A stretch of 64,000 nucleotides of DNA from Methanocalculus chunghsingensis (GTDB taxonomy: Archaea > Halobacteriota > Methanomicrobia > Methanomicrobiales > Methanocorpusculaceae): NCBI RefSeq assembly GCF_018132105.1, contig NZ_JWHL01000003.1, forward strand, positions 1 to 64,000. The letters run 5' to 3'. Positions 24,943 to 32,776 of this stretch are shown piece after piece; the stretch's first letter is position 1; each line of letters begins with the position of its first letter. The translations under genes and the position numbers were made by a program. The notes below the pieces were generated by a model that was not told the origin of the DNA, did not search any database, and worked only from the letters and a program-made list of their open reading frames with translations.

Positions 24943-26088
24943 ATGGAGAACCTGTACAGCATCAGAATTCAGGGGTACAAATCAATTCGGGATCTCACAC
25001 TTGACATCAGGGCGATTACCATCCTGATTGGAGCAAACAGCTCCGGCAAGAGCAATATCCTGAGCATCTTCAAACTACTCAATGCAATCGCCAAAGGAAG
25101 GCTCAAACTAGCCATGAGCAGGGGCGGTGGCGCATCCTCAACACTTCACTATGGACAGAAGCGAACAGGTGAGATGGCCATAGAAGTCAAACTTGGACCT
25201 CACCAGTATCAGTGTGTCCTTGCTCCTGCACAAGATGGGCATCTCATCTTCACTGAAGAAAGACCGGGGATTCATCTGGATCTTCAGCCGTCATTTGTCA
25301 GGGATCAGGGGACCTCTGCTGGCGTTGAGGGGAAAGGCCGATCAAACTGGCATCGTTCAATTGATGCAGGCGGCAATTGGGAGAGTTCCCTCTCAAAACT
25401 GGCAGAAAAGGGAGATCCTGCATCAAGGCAGATCCTCAGGACCTTCAATGATCTCCGGGTATATCATTTCCAGGATACATCAGATACTGCTGATGTGAAA
25501 GGGATACAGCAGATCAATGATAACCTCTACCTCCGGGAGGATGGAGGAAACCTGGCCCCTTTTCTCTATGCACTTTCCCATACACACCCCGATCATTATA
25601 CGAGAATTGTTGAGACAATACAGCTTGTTATCCCGGGTTTCGATGACTTTACCCTTCGCCCAATGGTGGAAAATACCAATATGATGCGACTTGAATGGAG
25701 AGAGATCGACTCGGATTACCTATTTCTTGCGCATCAGCTATCGGATGGAACCCTCAGATTCATCTGCCTTGCAACTCTTCTCCTCCAACCGGATCCACCT
25801 GATCTGATCATCATTGATGAGCCGGAACTTGGTCTCCATCCATCTGCCATCCAGGTTCTGGCAGCACTGATCGGGAGTGCATCACATCGGACACACGTGA
25901 TTGTAGCAACACAATCAGCGATGCTTGTTGATCTTTTTGAACCAGAGGATGTTGTTGTTGTCGATCGGCTGCAAGGAGAAACAACCGCAAGAAGACTCAA
26001 TCAAGAAGAACTGGAGTCATGGCTCTCAGAGTATTCACTGAGCGAGCTCTGGGAGATGAACATCCTTGGCGGCAAACCCGTCTGGTGA
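24943..26088 (+). CDS. ABC-class ATPase (AAA_21 type) paired with DUF4276, copy 2
   Basis: 381 residues, clearly paralogous to 14757. RIQGYKSIRDL leads into Walker A GANSSGKS at residues 30-37. LSDGTLRFICLATLLLQP is shared almost exactly with copy 1, and Walker B is LIIIDEPELGLHP with D292-E293. The C-terminus WLSEYSLSELWEMN is also shared. A good ribosome site (GGAGAGGAG) precedes ATG 24943. The main divergence is in residues about 80-150, likely the part that contacts partner or trigger. DUF4276 follows 4 bases after the stop. Unlike copy 1 it is outside BREX and is followed by a TBP gene. Confidence 0.8.
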   Translation: MENLYSIRIQGYKSIRDLTLDIRAITILIGANSSGKSNILSIFKLLNAIAKGRLKLAMSRGGGASSTLHYGQKRTGEMAIEVKLGPHQYQCVLAPAQDGHLIFTEERPGIHLDLQPSFVRDQGTSAGVEGKGRSNWHRSIDAGGNWESSLSKLAEKGDPASRQILRTFNDLRVYHFQDTSDTADVKGIQQINDNLYLREDGGNLAPFLYALSHTHPDHYTRIVETIQLVIPGFDDFTLRPMVENTNMMRLEWREIDSDYLFLAHQLSDGTLRFICLATLLLQPDPPDLIIIDEPELGLHPSAIQVLAALIGSASHRTHVIVATQSAMLVDLFEPEDVVVVDRLQGETTARRLNQEELESWLSEYSLSELWEMNILGGKPVW

Positions 26089-26092
26089 TTTG

Positions 26093-26770
26093 ATGATAAG
26101 GCTGAAGATCATAACCGAGGGTCAGACCGAAGAGTCTTTTGTACGATCCCTCCTTGCTCCTCATCTTGCAGGACATCAGATCATTGCAATTCCAATTACC
26201 ATACCAACAGCAGTTGGAAAGAGGACTCACCGTGGAGGAATTGGAAGCTACACTCGTATGAGAAGATTAATTCTCGGATCTTTTGAACGGACTGGAGCAT
26301 ATATCACCACGATGATTGATCTGTACAAACTACCAGAGTCATTTCCGGGCATGCAGGAGGCTGCACCTATCACCGATCCTTATCAGCGGATTCAGTTGCT
26401 TGAGGAGGCTCTGCGTCTGGATATTGACAATCGTTTTTTCCTCCCTTATATCCAGCTTCATGAATTTGAAACACTCCTCTTCTCTGATATTGAGGGTATT
26501 GATGCGCATATGAGAGTCTACACCCGCTCCCGGCTCCGTGATCTCAGAAATATTCTGAGAGACTATCCTGGCGGACCCGAATATATTAACGATGGGGAGA
26601 TGACTGCCCCCTCAAAACGACTTTTAAAAGTCTATCCCTCCTACCGAAAAGTGCTCGATGGTAGTCAGATTGCAAAACGAATCAGCCTTGGTCCCATGCG
26701 GGAGAAGTGCCCGCATTTTAATTCCTGGATCTCCGGACTTGAAGAGCTCTCCAGAAGGGAACCTATCTGA
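26093..26770 (+). CDS. DUF4276 protein (TOPRIM-like), copy 2
   Basis: Start ATG 26093, 4 bases after the ATPase stop; 225 residues. Shows the same motifs as copy 1: LKIITEGQTEESF at the N-terminus, TTMIDLYKLPESFPG, FLPYIQLHEFETLLFSD, INDGEMTAPSKR and CPHFNSWI. All probable acidic metal ligands are kept, so this copy should be as active as the first. The TBP gene follows after 33 bases on the same strand. The probable role is the effector half of an ATPase-gated defence pair; this is inference from the OLD and PARIS analogues. Confidence 0.8.
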   Translation: MIRLKIITEGQTEESFVRSLLAPHLAGHQIIAIPITIPTAVGKRTHRGGIGSYTRMRRLILGSFERTGAYITTMIDLYKLPESFPGMQEAAPITDPYQRIQLLEEALRLDIDNRFFLPYIQLHEFETLLFSDIEGIDAHMRVYTRSRLRDLRNILRDYPGGPEYINDGEMTAPSKRLLKVYPSYRKVLDGSQIAKRISLGPMREKCPHFNSWISGLEELSRREPI

Positions 26771-26803
26771 GGAAGAAGCACCAACACTCTCCCCAGACCT
26801 CCG

Positions 26804-27319
26804 ATGAAGATCATCAATATCGTCTGCTCCGGGGACCTCCGTCAGGCCATCCCGTTCCAGCGGCTGGAGGAGCTCCCATCCGCATCATACCGCTATGACC
26901 CCGAACAGTACCATGGGGCGTATATCCTCATCTCCACCGGCAAAGTCACCCTGTATAAAAGCGGGAAGTATATCATCTACGGCCTCAAATCCCTCGATCA
27001 GATCGACGGAGCCTACCAGGAGTTCCTCGCCATCATCTCCCCGATCATCGACCCTGCAGCCGCCTCGCCGCCGAAGGTCCAGAATATCGTCGGGATGGAG
27101 GACTTCGGGATGGCGATCAACCTCTCCCGGTTCGTCATCGCCGAGGGGATGGAACGGGTCGAGTACGAACCCGAGCAGTTCCCGGGCGTCGTCTACCGGG
27201 GGGAGACGGGGACCGCCCTCCTCTTCTCATCAGGGAAGGTGATCTTCCCGGGATTCAAAGATCCGGAGACGATGGAGGCGTTTGCGGCAGAGCTGAAGGA
27301 GAGGACGAGCAGGATATGA
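26804..27319 (+). CDS. Divergent TATA-box-binding protein in the defence cassette
   Basis: 171 residues with the two direct repeats of TBP. Repeat 1 starts KIINIVCSGDL and repeat 2 QNIVGMEDFGMAINL, followed by the typical YEPEQFPGVVYR and SGKVIFPGFKD segments. Repeat 1 is degenerate (YHGAYILISTGK in place of FPGLVYR), so it is not an ordinary housekeeping TBP. In archaea TBP recruits RNA polymerase with TFB; paralogues can select promoters. Here it follows the ATPase/DUF4276 pair by 33 bases and is not near basal transcription genes, so a dedicated role in the cassette is likely. A relic of a second copy is at 21909. Confidence 0.85.
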   Translation: MKIINIVCSGDLRQAIPFQRLEELPSASYRYDPEQYHGAYILISTGKVTLYKSGKYIIYGLKSLDQIDGAYQEFLAIISPIIDPAAASPPKVQNIVGMEDFGMAINLSRFVIAEGMERVEYEPEQFPGVVYRGETGTALLFSSGKVIFPGFKDPETMEAFAAELKERTSRI

Positions 27320-27572
27320 AGTAAATATCATTGCTTCCTCACACAAATTCATCTCCGATGCTGATATGATGTGCCCGTCGGGAATAATGTGGGATGGCAA
27401 AAAGGCTCTCCTTCCGGCCGTTGTCGCCTCAAAGAACGAAGTCACGTACCAGAGATTGCGAGCAGGTGGCCGGGGAGCACGGTCCAATCGCCATAGCTGA
27501 GTGTCGCAAGTGAGTATGAACAATCCACTATGGACTGGTAATGACAGGTTATTCTTATGCATATGTGCTCTT

Positions 27573-27899
27573 TTATAGGATGCTATTGATTTTATCTTCT
27601 AAATCTGGTATCTCATGCGTAAGAATATTCCAGACTATTCTCCAGTCTATATCAAAATAGGCATGAATCATCTTATCACGTGAACCTGCGATCAGTTTCC
27701 ATGGAATGTCAGGATGTTCATCTTTCAACTCTTGGGAGAGATTCTTTGTTGCTTCTCCAATTATCTCGATAGAACGGATAATAGCACGTTGACGAATTTG
27801 ATCGTCTATTAGCTTATCATACGTTAACCCCTTACCAGCTAACCTGAGAAAAGCAATCTCCTCCAGGATATGTCCGAGGAATAGATCATCACGCTTCAC
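27573..27899 (-). CDS. hepT: HEPN-domain toxin of the HepT/DUF86 family
   Basis: Start taken at GTG 27899 (VKRDDLFLGHIL), which overlaps the MNT gene by 11 bases; an ATG at 27920 lies further inside that gene. About 108 residues, all helical. The HEPN active-site motif R-x4-H-x-Y is present as RDKMIHAY near residue 80. HepT-type toxins are RNases kept inactive by AMP addition or binding by the partner nucleotidyltransferase. The pair is complete and in the usual order (MNT then HEPN). Confidence 0.88.
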   Translation of the reverse strand: MKRDDLFLGHILEEIAFLRLAGKGLTYDKLIDDQIRQRAIIRSIEIIGEATKNLSQELKDEHPDIPWKLIAGSRDKMIHAYFDIDWRIVWNILTHEIPDLEDKINSIL

Positions 27900-28209
27900 A
27901 CCAGACAACCTCCTTCTCAACAGTGTGCCGGATATAGTTGCTTAATCCCTGATCGGTAACAAGATCTACATTGCGGCCAAAGAGATCTTCGAGATAATAG
28001 ACCAGCTCCATGAAATTTCGAAAGGTTGCCTCTCCAGGTGCAAACTCAACCAGCAGATCGACATCACTATCCGGGCGATCTTCTCCCCGCACTACCGAGC
28101 CGAAGAATCCGATTCTGGCAACACCATAACGCTTTCTGAGATGGGGAACGACTGCTTCAAGCTGACTGATGATGGAATCGTTCCTTCCCCGGGATGCCTG
28201 AACACTCAT
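27889..28209 (-). CDS. mntA: MNT-type nucleotidyltransferase antitoxin
   Basis: ATG 28209 gives 106 residues; an earlier ATG in frame overlaps the divergent gene. Polymerase-beta-like minimal nucleotidyltransferase: GFFGSVVRGEDRPDSDVDLLVEF contains the G-S-x-x-R-G motif and the D-x-D metal site (SDVDLLV). The family inactivates HepT by transferring AMP to its tyrosine. It is transcribed away from the transporter at 28344, with 134 bases between the two starts. Confidence 0.88.
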   Translation of the reverse strand: MSVQASRGRNDSIISQLEAVVPHLRKRYGVARIGFFGSVVRGEDRPDSDVDLLVEFAPGEATFRNFMELVYYLEDLFGRNVDLVTDQGLSNYIRHTVEKEVVWCEA

Positions 28210-28343
28210 AATAGGAAGAGCACCTCCTGATGTTATCTCTGTGTGAGATGATGATGAAGTTTTGCCCATTTTCTCTGCATCCCTCCACCCCCAACCCCCT
28301 GTCGATCCACAACCAATATCTCCCCGGAGATCCATCCACCTTC

Positions 28344-29669
28344 ATGGAGCTCTGGTCATCCCGCCTCGGCTTTATCCTTGCTGCAATCGGATCAGCCGTC
28401 GGCATCGGGAACATCTGGCGTTTCTCAACAGTCGTCGGTCAGAACGGCGGCGGCGCCTACCTCATCCCCTACCTCACCGCCGTCCTCCTCGTCGGCCTCC
28501 CGCTGATGATCCTTGAGATGCAGGCGGGCCAGCGGACCCGGAGCACCGTCATCGCCGCCTTCAACAAAGCCGGAGGGCTGGGTGGAAGGAAGGACGGCGA
28601 CACATCCCGGTCGCCGATCAGGTTCGCCGGCTGGATTATCTGCATCGTGATGACCGGGATCTTTTCGTACTATCTGGTCATCACCGGCTGGACATTCGGG
28701 TACCTTGCCTTCTCTGTCACCGGAACCATTGCACCATTCTCGGAGTTCACGGGATCCTATCTCCCGATCCTCTTCTTCGTCCTCTCGGCAGTTATCTGCG
28801 GGATCATCATATCCTCGGGCGTCCGAAGAGGGATCGAACGCACGACGACACTCCTCGTTCCGATCATCTTCGTCCTCCTCGCTGCGATGATCATCGTCGC
28901 CGTCCGCCTCCCCGGGGCAGGTGCAGGACTTGCCTTCCTCTTCACCCCTGACTTCTCGGTCCTCTCCGATCCCCTCATCTGGGCAGCAGCCCTCGGCCAG
29001 GCCTTCTTCTCGCTCTCGGTCGGGTACGGGACCCTCCTCACCTATGGTGCATACCTCGGATCTGCCGAGAAGATCCCGGCATCCGCTGCAATCGTTACCA
29101 TCGCGGATGTCTGCGTCTCCCTTCTGGCCGGGATCGTCATCTTCTCGATCGTCTTTGCCTTTGGTCTTGAACCGGCAGCAGGCCCGGAGCTCGTCTTCAC
29201 CACCCTTCCGTACGCCTTTGAGATGATGCCGCTTGGGGCAGTCGCCGCCGTCTTCTTCTTTGCAATCGTCTTCTTTGCCGCGATAAGCTCGGGAATCTCC
29301 TTCATCGAGGTCCCGACCGCCGCCCTGGCAGAGACGTTTGGGCAGTCGCGGAAGAAGATGGCGGCCCTTGTCACCGGTATTGCCATCCTCGCAGGGCTTC
29401 CCGCCGCTGCAAGCTATAGCCCGCTTGCCCTCTCCATTGCGGGCATCCCCGTCCTTGACCTGATGGATGAGATCTTCGGGACAATCGGCCTCTCTGTCAC
29501 CTCCCTCCTCATCGCGGTCACCTTCTCCTGGTTCTTCGATCCCAAAGCCCTCTGGGGCGACCTCTCAGGCAGGCATCCCCTCGTCCGGGCACTCCCCCCG
29601 CTCTGCAGGTATCTCATCCCGGTCGCCCTCCTCATCACCACGACGTTTCGGATCGCCGCCCTCTTCTGA
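28344..29669 (+). CDS. Sodium-dependent transporter of the NSS/SNF family
   Basis: Start at ATG 28344 (MELWSSRLGFILAAIG), since the family begins exactly here; the earlier in-frame ATG at 28230 adds a non-family proline-rich stretch. 441 residues, 11-12 membrane helices. The first helix carries the NSS signature AAIGSAVGIGNIWRF with the sodium/substrate-binding unwound GNIWRFP-like site. Substrate is probably an amino acid (family members carry leucine, tyrosine or similar) and cannot be decided from sequence. It marks the right edge of the accessory island; GC content from here on is uniform. Confidence 0.9.
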   Translation: MELWSSRLGFILAAIGSAVGIGNIWRFSTVVGQNGGGAYLIPYLTAVLLVGLPLMILEMQAGQRTRSTVIAAFNKAGGLGGRKDGDTSRSPIRFAGWIICIVMTGIFSYYLVITGWTFGYLAFSVTGTIAPFSEFTGSYLPILFFVLSAVICGIIISSGVRRGIERTTTLLVPIIFVLLAAMIIVAVRLPGAGAGLAFLFTPDFSVLSDPLIWAAALGQAFFSLSVGYGTLLTYGAYLGSAEKIPASAAIVTIADVCVSLLAGIVIFSIVFAFGLEPAAGPELVFTTLPYAFEMMPLGAVAAVFFFAIVFFAAISSGISFIEVPTAALAETFGQSRKKMAALVTGIAILAGLPAAASYSPLALSIAGIPVLDLMDEIFGTIGLSVTSLLIAVTFSWFFDPKALWGDLSGRHPLVRALPPLCRYLIPVALLITTTFRIAALF

Positions 29670-29704
29670 AAGGTGCTATCCGAACTCCCCCCTTTTGAAG
29701 AGGT

Positions 29705-29722
29705 GGATATCCATCGATATCC
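29705..29722. terminator. Hairpin between convergent genes
   Basis: Perfect inverted repeat GGATATC, loop CATC, GATATCC between the end of the transporter gene and the end of the zinc-finger gene on the other strand. Being symmetrical it could serve both strands. There is no long T-run beside it, so termination is tentative. Confidence 0.35.
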
Positions 29723-29764
29723 CATCTCTGGTGGTAGAGAAGACCATCACCGGCTGGTATACTC

Positions 29765-30004
29765 TCAACAGGTTACAGAACCTGGAACATATCTGCGGAC
29801 ACTGATACACATACCATTCCGAGCCATCTGCTCAGCCAGCAGCATGATCTCATGGGTGATCGACGCATCCACGTAATCTTCCCCGCAGTTCATGCAGATC
29901 TCTGCCGGGACCTCCTTCACCACCAGAAGAACCCCCTCCCGCTCGAAGGTGATCGTGGTCGTACCGTGCTGCCTCTCTCCACTCCTGCAAACTACACAGA
30001 TCAT
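29765..30004 (-). CDS. YgiT-type (MqsA-like) zinc-finger protein
   Basis: 79 residues. Two CxxC pairs, C3-x2-C6 and C37-x2-C40, flank a TITFEREGVLLVVKEVPAEIC segment, seen here as ITFERE, LVVKEVP and ICMNCG, followed by DYVD; this is the YgiT/MqsA N-terminal zinc domain. In toxin-antitoxin pairs it is preceded by an MqsR or DUF4258 toxin; here no toxin is found and the gene instead overlaps the polymerase stop by 4 bases. The helix-turn-helix C-terminal domain of MqsA is lacking. The last about 15 residues look non-native, so the gene may have lost its end. Confidence 0.7.
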   Translation of the reverse strand: MICVVCRSGERQHGTTTITFEREGVLLVVKEVPAEICMNCGEDYVDASITHEIMLLAEQMARNGMCISVRRYVPGSVTC

Positions 30005-31956
30005 CCTCTTCTCTCTCCATTATCATCTCCCCTCCTCGGAGAAAAAACAGGTGCCACCTCCTCCAGTGCCCGTTCAAGGAGCACCTGGTAGTACTGCAGA
30101 TCTGCCGTTGTTGCCTCCCAGGGGGGATCGACGAGGAGCCGCTTCCCGTCCCGGACCACATACCCGATCTCCATCCCCGCCTCAACCGGGACACCCGCCA
30201 TTCCATAGGCACGGATTGCAGATGCCTCGAGGCAGCGGCGGGTATACTCGGTCCTGCTCACCCGCCGGGTGATGACGAGATCCTCCATCGCAGCAGCCGG
30301 GAGGCCACGTATCGCATCATGGAGCATCCGGCGTGCCTCCCCGGCAAGCCCGGGCAGATCACCCGCAGACCCTGCCCTCTCAAGGATGGCAAACAGCCCC
30401 TCCTGGAAGGATCGAACATACGGGGGGGTATCCCTCCGGCGGGCGGCAACTCCCCGGATCTTCATCCCCCCTCCCCTCAGCCGTCCGAAGTACCGGTTAT
30501 ATGCCCCGGTCCCGTCTGCCATCGGGAGGAACGCAATCCAGTGATATTCCTCAGACTCGGTCGCAATCCCCGTCTCCCTCTCCGTCTCCCTGATAAACGT
30601 CTCACTATCGCCCCCGGTTACCCAGAGCGAATCGACGATCCCATGAAGGACGGTGCACCCCGCATCCTCGGCGATCTCCTTTGCCCGGATCAGAATCTCG
30701 CGTGCATGCCGTGTCACCGCCTCATGCACCTCGATCCGCCCGAACTTCGCGTTTCGATACCCGGTATAGCCAAAACTTGTCACCAGCATCCATTTCAGCA
30801 GGCTGTCCATCCCCGCATACCGGGGCTCCTCCTTCTTCAGCCCCTTCGTCCTGATCCGGAGTGCAAGCACCGGAGCAAGGACCGAGGCGAGGAACCCCTC
30901 ACCTGTTGACCCAGTCACCGTCTCGGGGGAGAGGTTCTGGCCGACGATGATCGAGGGGTACATCGAGGTGAAATCGACCTGCAGCAGATCATCATAGACC
31001 CCCGGAACCGGCTGGAAGATCATCCCTCCCTTATCTGCCTCCCGGAGCATCGAGATCGGACGCGACCCTTCCGCATCCCATTTCCGGTACGGCACCGCGA
31101 TGCCACGCCGGATCGCCTCATAGTTCTCATAGGAGGAGATGAGGGTCCCCGGCGTAAACCGTGCCGTCAGGTTTGGGGAGAGGCCGGTCAGGCGTGCTGC
31201 AAAGAGCACCCCCGCAAGGCCGCACTCACGGTACGTAAAGCTCCGGTCCGTATCGATGAGGCACCGCCCCTCCGGGATCACCGCCCCTTCGCGGTGGACC
31301 ATCTGCCCGTAGCTCCAGTATGACCGTGCAGAGAGGCGGCTGTACCTCCCCGTCCTGCTGATCGGAACGATCACCCCCTCTCTCTCCGCCTTGTCGATGA
31401 GGATCGGCATCCAGTAATCTGCATGGGGGAAGAGGATCAGATCCGGATCAACATCATCTATCAGCCCGGCAAGCCGGTCGATCACCGGCCCGGTGATCGC
31501 GTCTCCATCAACCGTGATACCATGCACCCGGCGGCTTCGGTACGGGGGATCAGAGACCTCGATCTCCATCGTCGCCAGGGTCCGGTCAAAGACGGGGCTG
31601 AACCGGTCCTCTCCCGGTACAGCGCAGAAGGTGATCCCTGCTTCTGCAAGAAACCGCTGATCAGCCCTGAGATCAAGATTATAGATCCGGGCGGTATGGC
31701 CGCTCTGCTCCTCGATCAGCCCTGCAACCCGGCGTGACGCAACGATGCTGTACCCATCCTCGACCCCGAAGATCGTCTCTATCCGGCATTCGGAGAGGCC
31801 ATACCGGTCATCCAGGGCATCGAGCATCTCACGGTGGCGGTGGGGATCCTCGATGACAAACGAGAAGGCCGGGGTATAGGTGACCCGCCTCCTCTCCCCG
31901 CCCCGGCCGAAGAACCGGATCGAACCCCCGTCTATGGCAGCATCAAGGATCCACAT
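30001..31956 (-). CDS. Family B DNA polymerase, PolB2-like with altered catalytic site
   Basis: 651 residues, shorter than replicative PolB (about 780). Motif [11 protein letters not shown] is intact with D328. Motif B region is [14 protein letters not shown]. Motif C is HGIVDS at 438-443 in place of YGDTDS, so the first catalytic aspartate is isoleucine while D442 remains. The exonuclease I site reads EIE rather than DIE, and no clear Exo II NxxxFD is seen, so proofreading is probably lost. These are features of archaeal PolB2, thought weakly active or inactive and perhaps used in damage tolerance. It overlaps the small gene upstream by 14 bases and belongs to an operon with the ORF at 32170. 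Confidence 0.8.
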   Translation of the reverse strand: MWILDAAIDGGSIRFFGRGGERRRVTYTPAFSFVIEDPHRHREMLDALDDRYGLSECRIETIFGVEDGYSIVASRRVAGLIEEQSGHTARIYNLDLRADQRFLAEAGITFCAVPGEDRFSPVFDRTLATMEIEVSDPPYRSRRVHGITVDGDAITGPVIDRLAGLIDDVDPDLILFPHADYWMPILIDKAEREGVIVPISRTGRYSRLSARSYWSYGQMVHREGAVIPEGRCLIDTDRSFTYRECGLAGVLFAARLTGLSPNLTARFTPGTLISSYENYEAIRRGIAVPYRKWDAEGSRPISMLREADKGGMIFQPVPGVYDDLLQVDFTSMYPSIIVGQNLSPETVTGSTGEGFLASVLAPVLALRIRTKGLKKEEPRYAGMDSLLKWMLVTSFGYTGYRNAKFGRIEVHEAVTRHAREILIRAKEIAEDAGCTVLHGIVDSLWVTGGDSETFIRETERETGIATESEEYHWIAFLPMADGTGAYNRYFGRLRGGGMKIRGVAARRRDTPPYVRSFQEGLFAILERAGSAGDLPGLAGEARRMLHDAIRGLPAAAMEDLVITRRVSRTEYTRRCLEASAIRAYGMAGVPVEAGMEIGYVVRDGKRLLVDPPWEATTADLQYYQVLLERALEEVAPVFSPRRGDDNGERRG

Positions 31957-32170
31957 CGCGTTCCTTCACCAGTTCGAGGAGGACCGAGAAGACCGCCGCC
32001 TCAAGGGGATCATCGAAGGCATAGAATCCCTCCCCGGTATGTGCCCGTGCCATCTCAGCCAGCCGGGCGGCATACGGCCGGTCCTCCTTCCGTAATGCCC
32101 GGCCTGCCCGTTCCCACCGGCGTGCAGTCTCATTGACCCCCTGCCGGACGCTCTCGATACTCCGGCCCAT
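31943..32170 (-). CDS. Small helical protein in the PolB2 operon
   Basis: 75 residues, ATG 32170, overlapping the start of the polymerase gene by 14 bases and touching the stop of the upstream gene by one base. Composition is helical and charged: RRWERAGRALRK, then a FYAFDDPLEAAVFSVLLELVK helix given here only in part. No enzyme motif. Tight overlap on both sides argues that it is a real gene acting with the polymerase, perhaps as a small subunit. I do not recognise a named family. Confidence 0.7.
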   Translation of the reverse strand: MGRSIESVRQGVNETARRWERAGRALRKEDRPYAARLAEMARAHTGEGFYAFDDPLEAAVFSVLLELVKERDVDP

Positions 32171-32679
32171 CAGAACGCCCCCAGCGAGACCTGGCCGGCC
32201 GGCCTCTCACGCGGCCCTTTTCCTCCTTTCGGCTCTTCCTTCTGCTCAGGTGCAAGCGTGACGATCCGATCGGCATAGTCGGCGAGTGTTCCAAATGTCC
32301 GATCAGGAACCGGGGTGTACAGAATAACAATCGAACCCGCCGCCATCTCCTGGATCGTCCGTCCAACAGTGGTGATCAGGTGAGCGGGTACTCCATCGAA
32401 GAGGGTCGGATCATGCTCGATGAAGACGATCGTATGTGCAGCCTCACGGAGGATGGTCAGGAGCTGGTGGGTGGTGAACGCCCGCCTGACATCAAACCGT
32501 GCCCTCCGGTCCCCGACCCGTGAGAGGAGCCGGGAATAGTTCCCGGAGATGTACAGAAAGAGGTATCGCCTCAGCTCCTCCCGCCGTGTCAGCAGGCGGA
32601 CCATCTCCTCCTCAGACGAGACGATTGCAGAGAATGTTCCGGTTGTGAGGGTGATCCAGGGTGTCAGTCGCATCTCCAT
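32170..32679 (-). CDS. RecA-fold-like protein without visible Walker A, PolB2 operon
   Basis: Start at ATG 32679 (MEMRLTPWITL) gives 169 residues; the frame stays open far upstream, but that part is antisense to the STAS gene and is not coding. A hydrophobic strand plus acidic end, HTIVFIEHD, resembles a Walker B strand, and SIVILYTPVPD a further core strand, but there is no GxxxxGKT. It could be an inactivated RecA/RadA-type ATPase; literature on archaeal PolB2 describes such neighbours, which would fit, but I cannot confirm homology here. The C-terminus is a lysine/proline-rich tail. Confidence 0.6.
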   Translation of the reverse strand: MEMRLTPWITLTTGTFSAIVSSEEEMVRLLTRREELRRYLFLYISGNYSRLLSRVGDRRARFDVRRAFTTHQLLTILREAAHTIVFIEHDPTLFDGVPAHLITTVGRTIQEMAAGSIVILYTPVPDRTFGTLADYADRIVTLAPEQKEEPKGGKGPRERPAGQVSLGAF

Positions 32680-32742
32680 ACCATCAGTATGGATGAGCCG
32701 GGTATTGATGATCAGCGTGCGGGGTGCGAAAGTGAACGGGAG

Positions 32743-32752
32743 ATATATATCT
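32743..32752 (+). promoter_or_regulatory. Probable TATA box of the STAS gene
   Basis: ATATATATCT at 32743-32752, centred about 30 bases before ATG 32777. There is no Shine-Dalgarno match between the two, so the transcript is probably leaderless or nearly so. Confidence 0.45.
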
Positions 32753-32776
32753 CTACCTCTCCAAGCTACCTGTATC

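Noticed and set aside
27330-27500. Open frame of about 57 codons in the gap after the TBP gene
   Set aside because: No start codon with a ribosome site and no recognisable sequence; the gap 27320-27572 is left unassigned.
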